The notes below the pieces were generated by a model, which was not told the DNA's origin, did no database searches, and saw only the letters and a list, made by a program, of their open reading frames with translations. From assembly GCA_042663485.1 (NCBI GenBank), contig JBHTAF010000002.1: 64,000 nt of DNA; one strand, written 5' to 3'. The first letter of the stretch is position 1. The number at the start of each line of letters is the position of its first letter. A program made the position numbers and the translations under genes. Below, piece by piece: positions 15,320 to 23,258 of this stretch. This stretch comes from Natronosalvus sp042663485. GTDB lineage: Archaea > Halobacteriota > Halobacteria > Halobacteriales > Natrialbaceae.

Positions 15320-16762
15320 ATGACCCACACGACTATCACCACCCGCGAGGGGGCGACGACCACATTCCCCGAGGAGACGATCGAGACGTTTCACCGGCGT
15401 TTACACGGCCAGTTGCTCTCGCCGGCGGATCCGGAGTTCGAGGAAGCGACGCGACTCTGGAACGGCATGATCGAGAAGACGCCGGCGATCGTCGTCCAAC
15501 CGACCGGGACGGCTGACGTCGTGGCCGCGGTCGAGTTCGCCCGCGAGCACGACCTCTCGCTCTCGGTGAAAGGAGGGGGGCACAACATCGCTGGCACGGC
15601 GCTGGTCGACGGCGGCATGACCATCGATATGTCCCGTCTCCGGGGAGTCATCGTCGACCCCGAAGCGCGGACCGCGACGGCCCAGGCTGGTTGTCTCATC
15701 GGCGACGTAGACCGCGAGACACAGCTTCACGGACTCGCGACGCCGTTGGGCTTCGTCTCCGAGACTGGACTGGCCGGCTTGACCCTCGGTGGCGGCTTCG
15801 GGTACCTGACCCGTCGATTCGGGTGGACAGTTGACAATCTGCTCGAAGTCGAAATCGTCACCGCCGACGGCCGGGTCCGACGCGCCAGCCGCGAGGTGAA
15901 CGCGGATCTCTTCTGGGCCATCCGTGGTGCCGGCCACAACTTCGGTATCGTCACCTCGTTCACGTTCCAGCTGCACGAGGTAGGGCCGACCGTCTACGGC
16001 GGACTCGTCGCCTGGCCCTTCGAACGAGCTGACGAGATACTCGAGGCATACCGGGAGATGACGGCCGAAGCGCCCAGAGTCCTGACCGCGTTCCTGATCA
16101 TCCGTCGGGCTCCGCCAGCGCCGTTCGTTCCCGAGGACTGGCACGGCAAGCGGATCTGCGCCATGACCATCTGCTACAGCGGTGACGTAGACGAGGTGGA
16201 CGAGGCCCTGGCTCCGATCCGAGCGCTGGAAAATCCTGTCGTCGATCTCCTTCAAGAGCAGCCATACGCGCAATTGCAGTCGTATCTGGACACGACGCAG
16301 CCGAAAGGCAACGAGTACTACTGGAAGACCGAGTTTGCCGCCGAGTTGAGCGATGAGTTCCTCTCGACGATGCGAGAGCTAGCCGACGAGTGCCCCATCC
16401 CGGGAGCGCAGTTGGTCTTCGCTCACGTCGCCGGGGCGCTCAACGAGCGCGACGACGACGACGGGGCCGTCGGCAATCGCGACGTTCGCTTCGTGTACGG
16501 TGCCGCCGGCATGTGGGAACCGGACGAGCCCCGGTCGGCGGAGTACCAGCGGTGGATCCGCGATGCGTGGGAGCGGTTCCGGCCGTTCTCGACCGGCGGG
16601 AACTACGTCAACTTCCAGACCGCAGACGACGACGAGGAACGAGTTCGGGCGACGTACGACGAGAATTTCGATCGCCTCGTCGAGGTCAAAACGACGTACG
16701 ACCCGGACAACGTATTCCGATCGAATCGGAATATCCGTCCAACCGATACCCGGGCCCGTTGA
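15320..16762 (+). CDS. FAD-binding oxidoreductase, berberine bridge enzyme-like (PCMH fold)
   Basis: A 480-residue oxidase. The N-terminal FAD domain has PTGTADVVAAVEFAREHDL and SVKGGGHNIAGTALVDGG, where the His (about residue 89) is the site of 8-alpha-histidyl FAD. Bicovalent members also use a Cys in the later loop; here that region reads GFVSETGLAGLTLGGGFGY and has no Cys, so FAD is probably joined by His alone. The berberine-like C terminus is present: GGNYVNFQTADDDEERVRATY then YDPDNVFRSNRNI. Such enzymes oxidise sugars, alcohols or alkaloids with O2. Located alone, with a divergent secreted hydrolase before it and a convergent AAA gene after it. No signal peptide. Confidence 0.9.
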   Translation: MTHTTITTREGATTTFPEETIETFHRRLHGQLLSPADPEFEEATRLWNGMIEKTPAIVVQPTGTADVVAAVEFAREHDLSLSVKGGGHNIAGTALVDGGMTIDMSRLRGVIVDPEARTATAQAGCLIGDVDRETQLHGLATPLGFVSETGLAGLTLGGGFGYLTRRFGWTVDNLLEVEIVTADGRVRRASREVNADLFWAIRGAGHNFGIVTSFTFQLHEVGPTVYGGLVAWPFERADEILEAYREMTAEAPRVLTAFLIIRRAPPAPFVPEDWHGKRICAMTICYSGDVDEVDEALAPIRALENPVVDLLQEQPYAQLQSYLDTTQPKGNEYYWKTEFAAELSDEFLSTMRELADECPIPGAQLVFAHVAGALNERDDDDGAVGNRDVRFVYGAAGMWEPDEPRSAEYQRWIRDAWERFRPFSTGGNYVNFQTADDDEERVRATYDENFDRLVEVKTTYDPDNVFRSNRNIRPTDTRAR

Positions 16763-16822
16763 TCGAAAGACCGACGGGTAGATTAGACGGTCGACTCCCA
16801 GTCGGTGGGTCGTTCGGAACGT

Positions 16823-18277
16823 TCAGTGGTCGTGGTCGTGACCGTGATCGTGTGAGTGCCCCCCGTCGCTCGCCGCACCTAGATCGCCACCCGCGACCAG
16901 CGCCTCGTGATCGCCGTCGATCATGTCCATGTTTTTCAGGTTGTCCCGCTCCTCGAAGTCCTGAACGGCCTCGAGCAGGTCGTCCTGGGTCAGCGTCGTC
17001 CGGTTCTCGGTCAGGGCCTCGAGGACGGCCTCCCGCATGACCATCCGGAGGTCGCTCCCGGTCATCCCCTCGGTTGCGTCGGCGACCGCGTCCGGATCGA
17101 ACTCGTCGATGTCCATCGCGTGGGTGATGACTCGGAGGATGTCCGAACGCATCCCCGTGTCGGGTTTGGGGAAGTTGACGATCTCGTCGAACCGTCGCCA
17201 GGCCGCGGCGTCGAGTTGGTCGGGGTGGTTCGTCGCCCCGATCAGGAGCACGTCGTCCTGGATGAGCGAAACGTTGTCGATGCTCTTGAGCAGGGTGTTG
17301 ACCGCCCGCTTGAGCGCGGCGTGTTCGTCGCTCCGGCGGGTCTTCGCGACGAAGTCGAACTCGTCGATGAACAGGATACACGGCGAGAGCCGCTTTGCCA
17401 CCTCGAACGTCTTGTCGACGTTTTTGGCCGTCTCGCCGAGATACTGGCTGGTGATCATCGAGAGTTTGACCTCGACGAACGGGAGGTCCATGTCGTGAGC
17501 CAGCGCGCGGGCCGTCGACGTCTTCCCGGTGCCCGGCGGCCCGACGAACAGCAGTTTGCCGATCTCGCGCAGGCCGATCTGGGCGAGGTAGTCGCGGTGT
17601 TCGATCGCTTTGGCGATCTTCTCGATTTCGGACTCCTGGTTCGGCGTCAACACCAGGTCGTCGAGGGTGATGTCGACCTCCTCGGGGGCGCGCACCTCGA
17701 CCAGGTCGAGCATCTCCTCTTCTTCCTCGTCGGCGAAGTACTCCTGAAGCAGCCCGTCGATCCACACCCGGTCGGCCTGGATCGGCCGGTTCTGCTCGCG
17801 GGCGGCCTCGTAGTCCGCGTCGAAGGCGAGCCCCTCGCGTCCCTCGAAGTGCTTCGCGAGCGTCGGGTTCGCCTGGATGCGGTCGGCGTCGGTTCGCTCG
17901 AGGTACCAGCGCTCGGCCAGGTCACGTTCGGTGAGCGAGATCGACCCCGAGAAGTCGTCGCGCTCGGTGAACATGAGGTCGCTGACGGCGTGCCACGGGC
18001 GGTCGACGCCGGTCGCCTCGCGGATGGTCGTGGTGGTGGCCGACAGCGGGCGGGAGATGCCACCACGGTGGCGTCGGTCGCGGCCGGAACCCGCGCCCGC
18101 GCTCGCGGCGTCGCCCGTATTGGATGTGTCGTCGGTGTCGTCGGTCCCACCGGCGGCGCCCGTCCAGAAGACCCGGCGGATCGCCGGCGGGAGGTCGTTT
18201 TCGTCGAGAGAACGGTCGTCCGAGTAGATGCTCGCCGTGAGCAGGAACTCGACGACCTCGAGCGCCGGAGTACTCAT
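16823..18277 (-). CDS. AAA+ ATPase (Cdc48/p97-related) with His-rich tail
   Basis: A 484-residue ATPase. The N-terminal 100 residues are an acidic domain with a Gly/Asp/Thr linker, then ERWYLERTDADRI. The AAA domain has Walker A GPPGTGKTSTARAL (about residue 245), Walker B CILFIDEFDFVA (about 300), sensor 1 LLIGATNHPDQLD, and the arginine finger region AWRRFDEIVNFPKPD. The lid has GMTGSDLRMVMREAVLEAL. After the lid the C terminus ends GHSHDHGHDHDH, a potential metal-binding tail. A minus-strand TATA box sits 28 bases before the ATG. The neighbour across the intergenic region is mptA, a metal-dependent enzyme. The substrate of the ATPase is unknown. Confidence 0.9.
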   Translation of the reverse strand: MSTPALEVVEFLLTASIYSDDRSLDENDLPPAIRRVFWTGAAGGTDDTDDTSNTGDAASAGAGSGRDRRHRGGISRPLSATTTTIREATGVDRPWHAVSDLMFTERDDFSGSISLTERDLAERWYLERTDADRIQANPTLAKHFEGREGLAFDADYEAAREQNRPIQADRVWIDGLLQEYFADEEEEEMLDLVEVRAPEEVDITLDDLVLTPNQESEIEKIAKAIEHRDYLAQIGLREIGKLLFVGPPGTGKTSTARALAHDMDLPFVEVKLSMITSQYLGETAKNVDKTFEVAKRLSPCILFIDEFDFVAKTRRSDEHAALKRAVNTLLKSIDNVSLIQDDVLLIGATNHPDQLDAAAWRRFDEIVNFPKPDTGMRSDILRVITHAMDIDEFDPDAVADATEGMTGSDLRMVMREAVLEALTENRTTLTQDDLLEAVQDFEERDNLKNMDMIDGDHEALVAGGDLGAASDGGHSHDHGHDHDH

Positions 18278-18301
18278 TCGCGGAACCTAGTCACCACACG
18301 C

Positions 18302-18309
18302 CCTTAATC
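18302..18309 (-). promoter_or_regulatory. TATA box of the AAA+ ATPase gene
   Basis: On the minus strand the sequence is GATTAAGG, 28 bases before the ATG, so the gene is transcribed without a leader from this site rather than from the repeats further away. Confidence 0.55.
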
Positions 18310-18315
18310 CCGTCG

Positions 18316-18435
18316 TCACGGCCGCGACGCGACGGTCGTCGACGAGAGTCGGACGGCTCGTTCCAGTCGTCGACGGCCCGAGAGTCCACGAGCACCACTG
18401 CTCGAGGAACGTGACGGCGTCAAAATGCCCTTCAT
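18316..18435 (-). CDS. Putative small ORF behind repeat copy 1
   Basis: An ATG inside repeat copy 1 starts a 39-codon frame MKGILTPSRSSSSGARG... rich in Ser and Arg. It lies 27 bases downstream of the TATA-like CTTTAAGT of that copy, the spacing of a leaderless gene. The protein is basic and unlike haloarchaeal proteins, which argues against it being translated, so the transcript may instead be noncoding. It shares only its first four codons with the frame behind copy 2. Confidence 0.22.
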   Translation of the reverse strand: MKGILTPSRSSSSGARGLSGRRRLERAVRLSSTTVASRP

Positions 18436-18466
18436 AGCTCTACCTTGTGACCAGAGCCACTTAAAG
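18422..18466 (-). repeat. 34-bp repeat plus TATA cassette, copy 1
   Basis: The 34 bases at 18422-18455 are identical to those of copy 2, and a shared 8-base ACTTAAAG (18459-18466) stands three bases away in both copies. Read on the minus strand the cassette is CTTTAAGT, three variable bases, then the repeat, which contains an SD-like aaggtag and ATGAAGGGC with the ATG 27 bases from the TATA-like word. Confidence 0.85.
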
Positions 18467-18478
18467 GAATGAGGAGAG

Positions 18479-18547
18479 CTACCGAAGAACACGGATCGGT
18501 CCAGCACAGTGGCTCGCGGGACGGAACGACGGGAAAATGCCCTTCAT
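18479..18547 (-). CDS. Putative small ORF behind repeat copy 2
   Basis: The ATG in repeat copy 2 starts a 22-codon frame MKGIFPSFRPASHCAG... ending in TAG. Its position relative to the TATA-like element is the same as in copy 1. After the fourth codon the two frames diverge completely. Either these are two tiny genes sharing a duplicated start region, or the repeat marks the 5' part of two related small RNAs. Confidence 0.22.
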   Translation of the reverse strand: MKGIFPSFRPASHCAGPIRVLR

Positions 18548-18578
18548 AGCTCTACCTTGTGACCAGAAGTACTTAAAG
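18534..18578 (-). repeat. 34-bp repeat plus TATA cassette, copy 2
   Basis: Second copy of the cassette; the 34-base block is 18534-18567 and ACTTAAAG is 18571-18578. The start-to-start distance to copy 1 is 112 bases. The sequence between and around the copies is not similar, so only promoter-to-start is duplicated or conserved. Confidence 0.85.
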
Positions 18579-18667
18579 AACGATCGGGGATACCGCTCAC
18601 CGAAAGCGAGGGTCGAGAGTACCGGAGTCCCCGTCCGTGAGCTCGACAGGCTAGCCCCTTCCGAAAG

Positions 18668-18675
18668 GCCTAATC
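18668..18675 (+). promoter_or_regulatory. TATA box of mptA
   Basis: GCCTAATC is centred about 28 bases before the mptA ATG and preceded by cgaaag, a plausible BRE. mptA therefore has its own leaderless promoter, independent of the repeat cassettes. Confidence 0.55.
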
Positions 18676-18698
18676 GCGTTCTGGCCCGAATGTGACCA

Positions 18699-19634
18699 AT
18701 GAGTCACCAGTTGCCCGACGTCCAGGCGAGCGCGCCCGACGTCACCGTCGGACTGAGCCAGGTCGGCGTCACCGGCGTCGAGAAACTCGTCAAGATCGCC
18801 CGCGAGGACAAACGCCCGTTCGTGTTCACGGCGGAGTTCGAGGTCTTCGTCGATCTCCCCGCCTGGCGCAAGGGCGCGGACATGAGTCGCAACATGGAGG
18901 TCATCGACGAGACCCTCGAGGAGGCCACCCGCGAGGAGGCCTACCGCGTCGAGGACGTCTGCGGCGACGCTGCCGAGCGCCTGCTCGAGAAACACGACTA
19001 CACCTCGAAGGCTGAAGTCTCGATGGAGGCCGAGTTCATGCGCCGCGAACAGACGCCGGCGAGCGACCGCGAGACCCAGCACACCGTCGACGTCATCGCC
19101 TCCGCGACGGCCACCGAGGAGGGAACCCGCGAGGAGGTCGGTGCCCGCGTCGTCGGCATGACCGTCTGTCCGTGTTCCCAGGGGATGTCCGTCGCGCGGG
19201 CGAAGCAGAAACTCGAGGACCTCGATGTGCCCGAGGCGAAGATCACGGAGTTCCTGGACGAGGTGCCCCAGCCGGGTCACTCCCAGCGCGGGCACGCGAC
19301 GCTCACGATCGAATCCGAGGGTGCGCCGGACGTCGACCTGAACGACGTCATCGACGTCGCCCGGGACTCGATGAGCGCGCACATCTACAATCTCGCGAAG
19401 CGCCCCGACGAGGACCACATGACCTACGAGGCCCACAGCGACGCCAAGTTCGTCGAGGACTGCGTCCGCGCGATGGCCGAGGGCGTCCTCGAGCAGTTCG
19501 GCCACCTGCCCGACGACGCGGTCGTCCGCATGTCCCAGTCGAACGACGAGTCGATCCACCAGCACAACGCACACGCCGAGCGCGTCGTCGACTTCGCGAC
19601 CCTGCGAGCGGAAGCGAACGGCGACGGTCAGTAG
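18699..19634 (+). CDS. mptA: GTP cyclohydrolase MptA (GTP cyclohydrolase I, type B)
   Basis: MptA is an Fe(II)-dependent enzyme that opens GTP to 7,8-dihydroneopterin cyclic phosphate, the first step of tetrahydromethanopterin/folate-type pterin synthesis in archaea. The 311-residue length and the motifs DVTVGLSQVGVTGVEKLV, the metal-binding Cys in VVGMTVCPCSQGMSVA (about residue 155), PQPGHSQRGHATLTIE and the C-terminal SQSNDESIHQHNAHAERV identify the FolE2 family. In haloarchaea the product is used for folate cofactors. The gene stands opposite an AAA+ ATPase with a His-rich tail; bacterial type B enzymes are often found with metal-supply genes, so a link is possible. Confidence 0.96.
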   Translation: MSHQLPDVQASAPDVTVGLSQVGVTGVEKLVKIAREDKRPFVFTAEFEVFVDLPAWRKGADMSRNMEVIDETLEEATREEAYRVEDVCGDAAERLLEKHDYTSKAEVSMEAEFMRREQTPASDRETQHTVDVIASATATEEGTREEVGARVVGMTVCPCSQGMSVARAKQKLEDLDVPEAKITEFLDEVPQPGHSQRGHATLTIESEGAPDVDLNDVIDVARDSMSAHIYNLAKRPDEDHMTYEAHSDAKFVEDCVRAMAEGVLEQFGHLPDDAVVRMSQSNDESIHQHNAHAERVVDFATLRAEANGDGQ

Positions 19635-19655
19635 CGAGGTGACAGCGGACCGAAC

Positions 19656-19663
19656 GATTTACG
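19656..19663 (+). promoter_or_regulatory. TATA box for the 39-codon ORF and permease gene
   Basis: GATTTACG is centred about 28 bases before the ATG of the small ORF at 19688, the typical leaderless spacing. It is about 147 bases before the permease ATG. Confidence 0.45.
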
Positions 19664-19687
19664 CGGGCGGCCCGCCCACGGAAACCT

Positions 19688-19807
19688 ATGTGCCGCCCCC
19701 TGATTCGTAACCCACTCCGGAGGTCGCTCGAGGCAGCGGCCCGCGCGCTCGAGCCGGGACTCCATCCGCTCGAGACAGGACTCTGTGCGCTCGAGGTGAC
19801 GGCCTGA
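19688..19807 (+). CDS. Putative 39-residue peptide coupled to the permease gene
   Basis: A frame beginning MCRPLIRNPLRRSLEAA and ending with an imperfect repeat ALEPGLHPLETGLCALEV. It starts 28 bases after a TATA box and its TGA overlaps the ATG of the permease gene (TGATG). The arrangement suggests translation starts at this leaderless ORF and the permease is reached by reinitiation. Codon use fits the genome. Function, if any beyond coupling, is unknown. Confidence 0.4.
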   Translation: MCRPLIRNPLRRSLEAAARALEPGLHPLETGLCALEVTA

Positions 19808-21471
19808 TGGGGTTCGTTCCCCTCACGATCGCCACGACGGAGTACCGGCGAACGGTTCGAACGGTCGTCGGCGATCGAACGAAGCTCCTCCTGAGCGTCG
19901 GAATCATCCTGGTCGCGCTCGGCCCGATGATGGCCGTCGGCCTCCTCCTGTTACCGGTAGCGGGCGAAGCGCTGGCCGCGGGGCCGGTCGAACCGGTCGC
20001 CGGGTTCACCGTCGCGGACGTCGTCACCGGCGGTGTCGCGATGGCGTGGATCGGACTGGTCGCGTTCGCGACGATCCGCGTCGTCTCGACGGTAGCCGAC
20101 CTGGACGAGCCCGCACTCGTCCTGACGGCGACCCCGATTCGAACGCTCGTCGTCGGCCTCGTCGGTTCGGAGCTGCTGGCCTTCGGGACCTGGCTGCTCC
20201 CGATCTCGTTACTGCTATCGGGCGCGTTCGCCTACGGAGCGGGAACGATCTGGCCCGTTCTCGTCGCCCCGGCAACGGTCGCCGTGCTATTCCTATCCGC
20301 CTTCCCGGTCGGGTTCGCCCTCGGCGTCGGAATCCGCCACCTCATCACCGTCTACGAGCCGATCGCGCGCTACCGTACCCCAATTCTCGTCCTTATCGGC
20401 GCGGCTTACTTCGGGTCGATCGCCCTCGGCTGGTTCGACCAGGTCACCGGCGTCCTGTTCGACCTCCTCGACGGGACGCCCCTCGGCTGGCCCGGTCACC
20501 TCCTGCTGGCGGGACTCCCGAACGTCACGTTCTCGATGCCACACGCCGTCGTCGGCGTCGTCGGTTCGGGGGCGCTCTCCGCACTCGCCATCGTCGTTGG
20601 CACCCGTCTGGCCGCGATTCACTGGCGATCCGATCCGTTCCGCGAGGACGAAGACGAGCGCGTCGTCGCGGACCACTCCGGCGAGAGCCGGCTCGCGACC
20701 CTGCTCGAGCCAGGACTGAGCCAGCCGGTTCGAACCGTCGCCGTGACGGCCCTCCGCCGGACGAAACGCGCCCCCATTCGCCTGCTGTACGTCGCCTACC
20801 CGCTGTTCATGGCGGCCTTCTTCGTCCAGGAGATCGCTCGAGCGGGGACGATACCGGCCTACGTCGCCGTCCTCACCTGCTTGTACGTCGTCTGGGGCGC
20901 CGGCGCGTTCGTCTCGCTCAACCCGCTGGGCGACCTCGGACCGGCGCTCCCGGCCGTCCTCACGTCGACGGTCTCGGGTCGACAGGTGGTCGCCGGCCGA
21001 CTCGTCGCGAGCGCGCTCGTGGCCGCCCCCGTCGCCGTCGTCGTCAGTCTCGGCGTCGGCCTCGTGAGTCCGCTGTCGCTCGAGCAGGTCGCCCTGCTGG
21101 TTCCTGCGACGGTGGTCGGCGCCCTCGCCGCGCCCGCGCTGGCCGTCGGCATCGGCTCGCTGTTCCCCCGATTCGGCAGTGTCACCATCTCCTCGAACCG
21201 GGAGGCGGTCATGCCGAGCAAGTCCGCGTTCGTCGCCTACACGCTCGCCCTCGTAATTCCGATTGGCGCGTTCGGTATCATCTACACCGACGCCGCCGAC
21301 GCGGTCGCGGCAGTCGCGACCGCACTGGTCGCGGTGGCGCCGGTCGTCGAACTCACCGTCCCGAGCGCCGCCGTCCTCGCGCTCGCCTGGCTCGCACTCC
21401 TCGTAGGGCTCGCCGGACCGGCGCTATCAGCCGGTTACGCGGTTCGTACGTTCGACGAGTACGTCAGTTGA
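19807..21471 (+). CDS. ABC-2 type multi-spanning permease, probable partner of the adjacent ATPase
   Basis: A 554-residue membrane protein with about twelve helices. It begins TIATTEYRRTVRTVVGDRTKLLLS, the amphipathic lead-in of ABC-2 permeases, followed by a helix; a cytoplasmic charged loop near residue 280 (HWRSDPFREDEDERV) separates two similar halves, and the second half again starts with TVAVTALRRTKRAPI. The ABC ATPase gene lies immediately downstream on the opposite strand, ending 36 bases away, which is a frequent tail-to-tail arrangement for such exporters in haloarchaea. The cargo is unknown. Confidence 0.75.
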   Translation: MGFVPLTIATTEYRRTVRTVVGDRTKLLLSVGIILVALGPMMAVGLLLLPVAGEALAAGPVEPVAGFTVADVVTGGVAMAWIGLVAFATIRVVSTVADLDEPALVLTATPIRTLVVGLVGSELLAFGTWLLPISLLLSGAFAYGAGTIWPVLVAPATVAVLFLSAFPVGFALGVGIRHLITVYEPIARYRTPILVLIGAAYFGSIALGWFDQVTGVLFDLLDGTPLGWPGHLLLAGLPNVTFSMPHAVVGVVGSGALSALAIVVGTRLAAIHWRSDPFREDEDERVVADHSGESRLATLLEPGLSQPVRTVAVTALRRTKRAPIRLLYVAYPLFMAAFFVQEIARAGTIPAYVAVLTCLYVVWGAGAFVSLNPLGDLGPALPAVLTSTVSGRQVVAGRLVASALVAAPVAVVVSLGVGLVSPLSLEQVALLVPATVVGALAAPALAVGIGSLFPRFGSVTISSNREAVMPSKSAFVAYTLALVIPIGAFGIIYTDAADAVAAVATALVAVAPVVELTVPSAAVLALAWLALLVGLAGPALSAGYAVRTFDEYVS

Positions 21472-21506
21472 TCGCGATCAGGCCAGGCCCAGGATCGGAT
21501 CTAGAC

Positions 21507-22313
21507 TCAGACTCGTTTTTCAGTACCTCGAACCGCCGCCTCGCTGTCGTCGGTGATCTCGAGGAAGGCGTCCTCGAGACTGCCGCTCTCGCCGGTTTCG
21601 GCCCGTGATTTCAGCGTCTCGGGGTCGCCCTCGGCGACGAGGGTCCCCTCGTGGAGGACGCCGATGGTGTCGGCGAGTTCGTCGACGACGGAAAGAATGT
21701 GGGTAGAGAGGAAGATAGTCATCTCCTGGTCGGCCAGGTCCGCGATGGTGTCTCGCATCGTCCGGGCCGCCCGCGGGTCGAGGCCGCTGGTCGGTTCGTC
21801 GAGGAAGGCCACCGCGGGTTCGTGAAGGACCGCCTGGATCACGCCGACTTTCTGGCGCATCCCCTTCGAGTAGGCGTCGATGCGCTTGTCGGCGTCCTCG
21901 AGCAGGTCGAAGCGCTCGAGGAGGGACTCGATGCGTTCGCTCGCCTCCGCTTTCGGGAGGTCTCTGAGGCCCGCGACGTAATCGAGTTGCTCGCGGCCGC
22001 TGAGTTCGTCGTAGATCGGCGGCTCTTCGGGCAGGTAGCCGATGTGCGGGGTGACGGCGTTCCGGTCGGTGACGTCGTGACCGGCGACGCGGGCCGTCCC
22101 GGACGTGGGTCGGGTGAGCGTCGTCAGCATCCGCATCGTCGTCGTCTTGCCGGCCCCGTTCGGACCGAGGAAGCCGTAGACGGTGCCCCGTGCGATTTCG
22201 AGGTCGAGATCCGAGACGGCAGTCTCGTCACCGTAGCGCTTGGTCAGGCTTCGAGCCTCGATTGCGGGGGGAGAGGGAGGGATCGACGAGTCGGCGGGAG
22301 ACGTGGGGGACAT
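21507..22313 (-). CDS. ABC transporter ATP-binding protein (ABC-2 / DrrA-CcmA type)
   Basis: A 268-residue ATPase that would power an ABC-2 exporter. Walker A is GPNGAGKTTTMRM, the signature motif is YSKGMRQKVGVIQA, Walker B is VAFLDEPTSGLDP, and the switch His lies in FLSTHILSVVDEL. The Q-loop is replaced by GYLPEEPPIYDELSGREQL, as in DrrA-type proteins. The C-terminal ETGESGSLEDAFLEITDD is the typical short tail of exporter ATPases. The permease partner is the convergent gene. The N-terminal 15 residues are a Ser/Pro-rich extension. Confidence 0.9.
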   Translation of the reverse strand: MSPTSPADSSIPPSPPAIEARSLTKRYGDETAVSDLDLEIARGTVYGFLGPNGAGKTTTMRMLTTLTRPTSGTARVAGHDVTDRNAVTPHIGYLPEEPPIYDELSGREQLDYVAGLRDLPKAEASERIESLLERFDLLEDADKRIDAYSKGMRQKVGVIQAVLHEPAVAFLDEPTSGLDPRAARTMRDTIADLADQEMTIFLSTHILSVVDELADTIGVLHEGTLVAEGDPETLKSRAETGESGSLEDAFLEITDDSEAAVRGTEKRV

Positions 22314-22375
22314 ACGCCGGGGTTCGCGCGTTCGGTCCTAAAGTGTTGCTGATGTTACCCGATTTGGGTCCCGAC

Positions 22376-23179
22376 TCAGAACGAGAGCGGCGTCGCCTCC
22401 TCCCACCGAGGGAGGAACTTCTCGTGGACGTCGGCGGCGAACTCCGGGTCCTTGAGGTCGATCATGCCGAACGCCTCGCCTGATCCGAGCGGGTTTGGCA
22501 CCTGGATCACCACCTCGACGTCGTCGATGACGTTGAACGACCCGCGAACGTCCTCGTTCGTCCGCACTGCGAAGTCCTCGCGCTCCTGCAGGGCCTCCTG
22601 GTATCGGCGCCCGACAGTCGGCGAGAGGGCGTTGACCAGGCTCCGGCTCATCAGTACGTTCACCGAGACACCACGGTCGAGGGCCGCCTCGAGGTGAGCC
22701 AGCACCTCGTCGCCGACCGTCCGGATGTCCACCTGTGGGGAGGGATCGGCGGCGACCATCACGATGTTCCGGTCGGCCGCGGCCAGGCGCTCGAGCAGGA
22801 GGTCGATCGTCTCGTCGGGACCGACGGCGGCCGTCCAGAACTGCTCCTCGACGGGTTCGGCCGCGTCGAGTTCGTTCGCGAGGTCGTCGACGATGGACTC
22901 GTACTGCTCGGCCTTCTCCTCGAGTTCGCGCTTCTTGTCGTCGAGCAAGCGGTCGAGGGCCGTCGCCGGTTCGACGGCGACGTACTTCTTCGGGCGACTG
23001 GCCGTCTGGCTTCGCACGAGGTTGTACTGTTCGATGCTGTTGAGGACGTCGTAGATCCGTCCCATCGGCACGTCGCTCGCGCGCGACAACTCCTTCGCCG
23101 TTGTGGGACCGGTGTTGAGCAGGGCCCGGTACGCCCGTGCTTCGTACTCCGAGAGGCCGAGGTCCCTGAGTGTGGCCAT
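22376..23179 (-). CDS. TrmB-family transcriptional regulator
   Basis: A 267-residue regulator. Residues 1-75 form a TrmB winged helix: LRDLGLSEYEARAYRALLNTGP, ELSRASDVPMGRIYDVLNSIE and the wing RPKKYVAVEPATAL. A coiled-coil segment follows (DDKKRELEEKAEQYESIVDDL). The C-terminal part has a phospholipase D-like core used for effector or dimer contacts (AADRNIVMVAADPSP, LDRGVSVNVLMSRSLV, NVIDDVEVVIQVPN). The chosen ATG precedes the family start; frames further up are open but unlikely. TrmB proteins often control sugar or redox genes; here the targets could be the nearby exporter or thioredoxin-domain gene, but no operator was recognised. Confidence 0.9.
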   Translation of the reverse strand: MATLRDLGLSEYEARAYRALLNTGPTTAKELSRASDVPMGRIYDVLNSIEQYNLVRSQTASRPKKYVAVEPATALDRLLDDKKRELEEKAEQYESIVDDLANELDAAEPVEEQFWTAAVGPDETIDLLLERLAAADRNIVMVAADPSPQVDIRTVGDEVLAHLEAALDRGVSVNVLMSRSLVNALSPTVGRRYQEALQEREDFAVRTNEDVRGSFNVIDDVEVVIQVPNPLGSGEAFGMIDLKDPEFAADVHEKFLPRWEEATPLSF

Positions 23180-23258
23180 ACTACGTCCTCGAGAGGCGAC
23201 GTCCATAAACGCTTGGATAGTTTGACCGCCCGGCGAGTTCCTCCAGACGATCGAGAAC

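Noticed and set aside
16390..17040. A plus-strand Arg-rich frame spanning the end of the FAD oxidase and the AAA gene
   Set aside because: It is out of frame with the oxidase and antisense to the AAA lid, and its composition is not that of a haloarchaeal protein.
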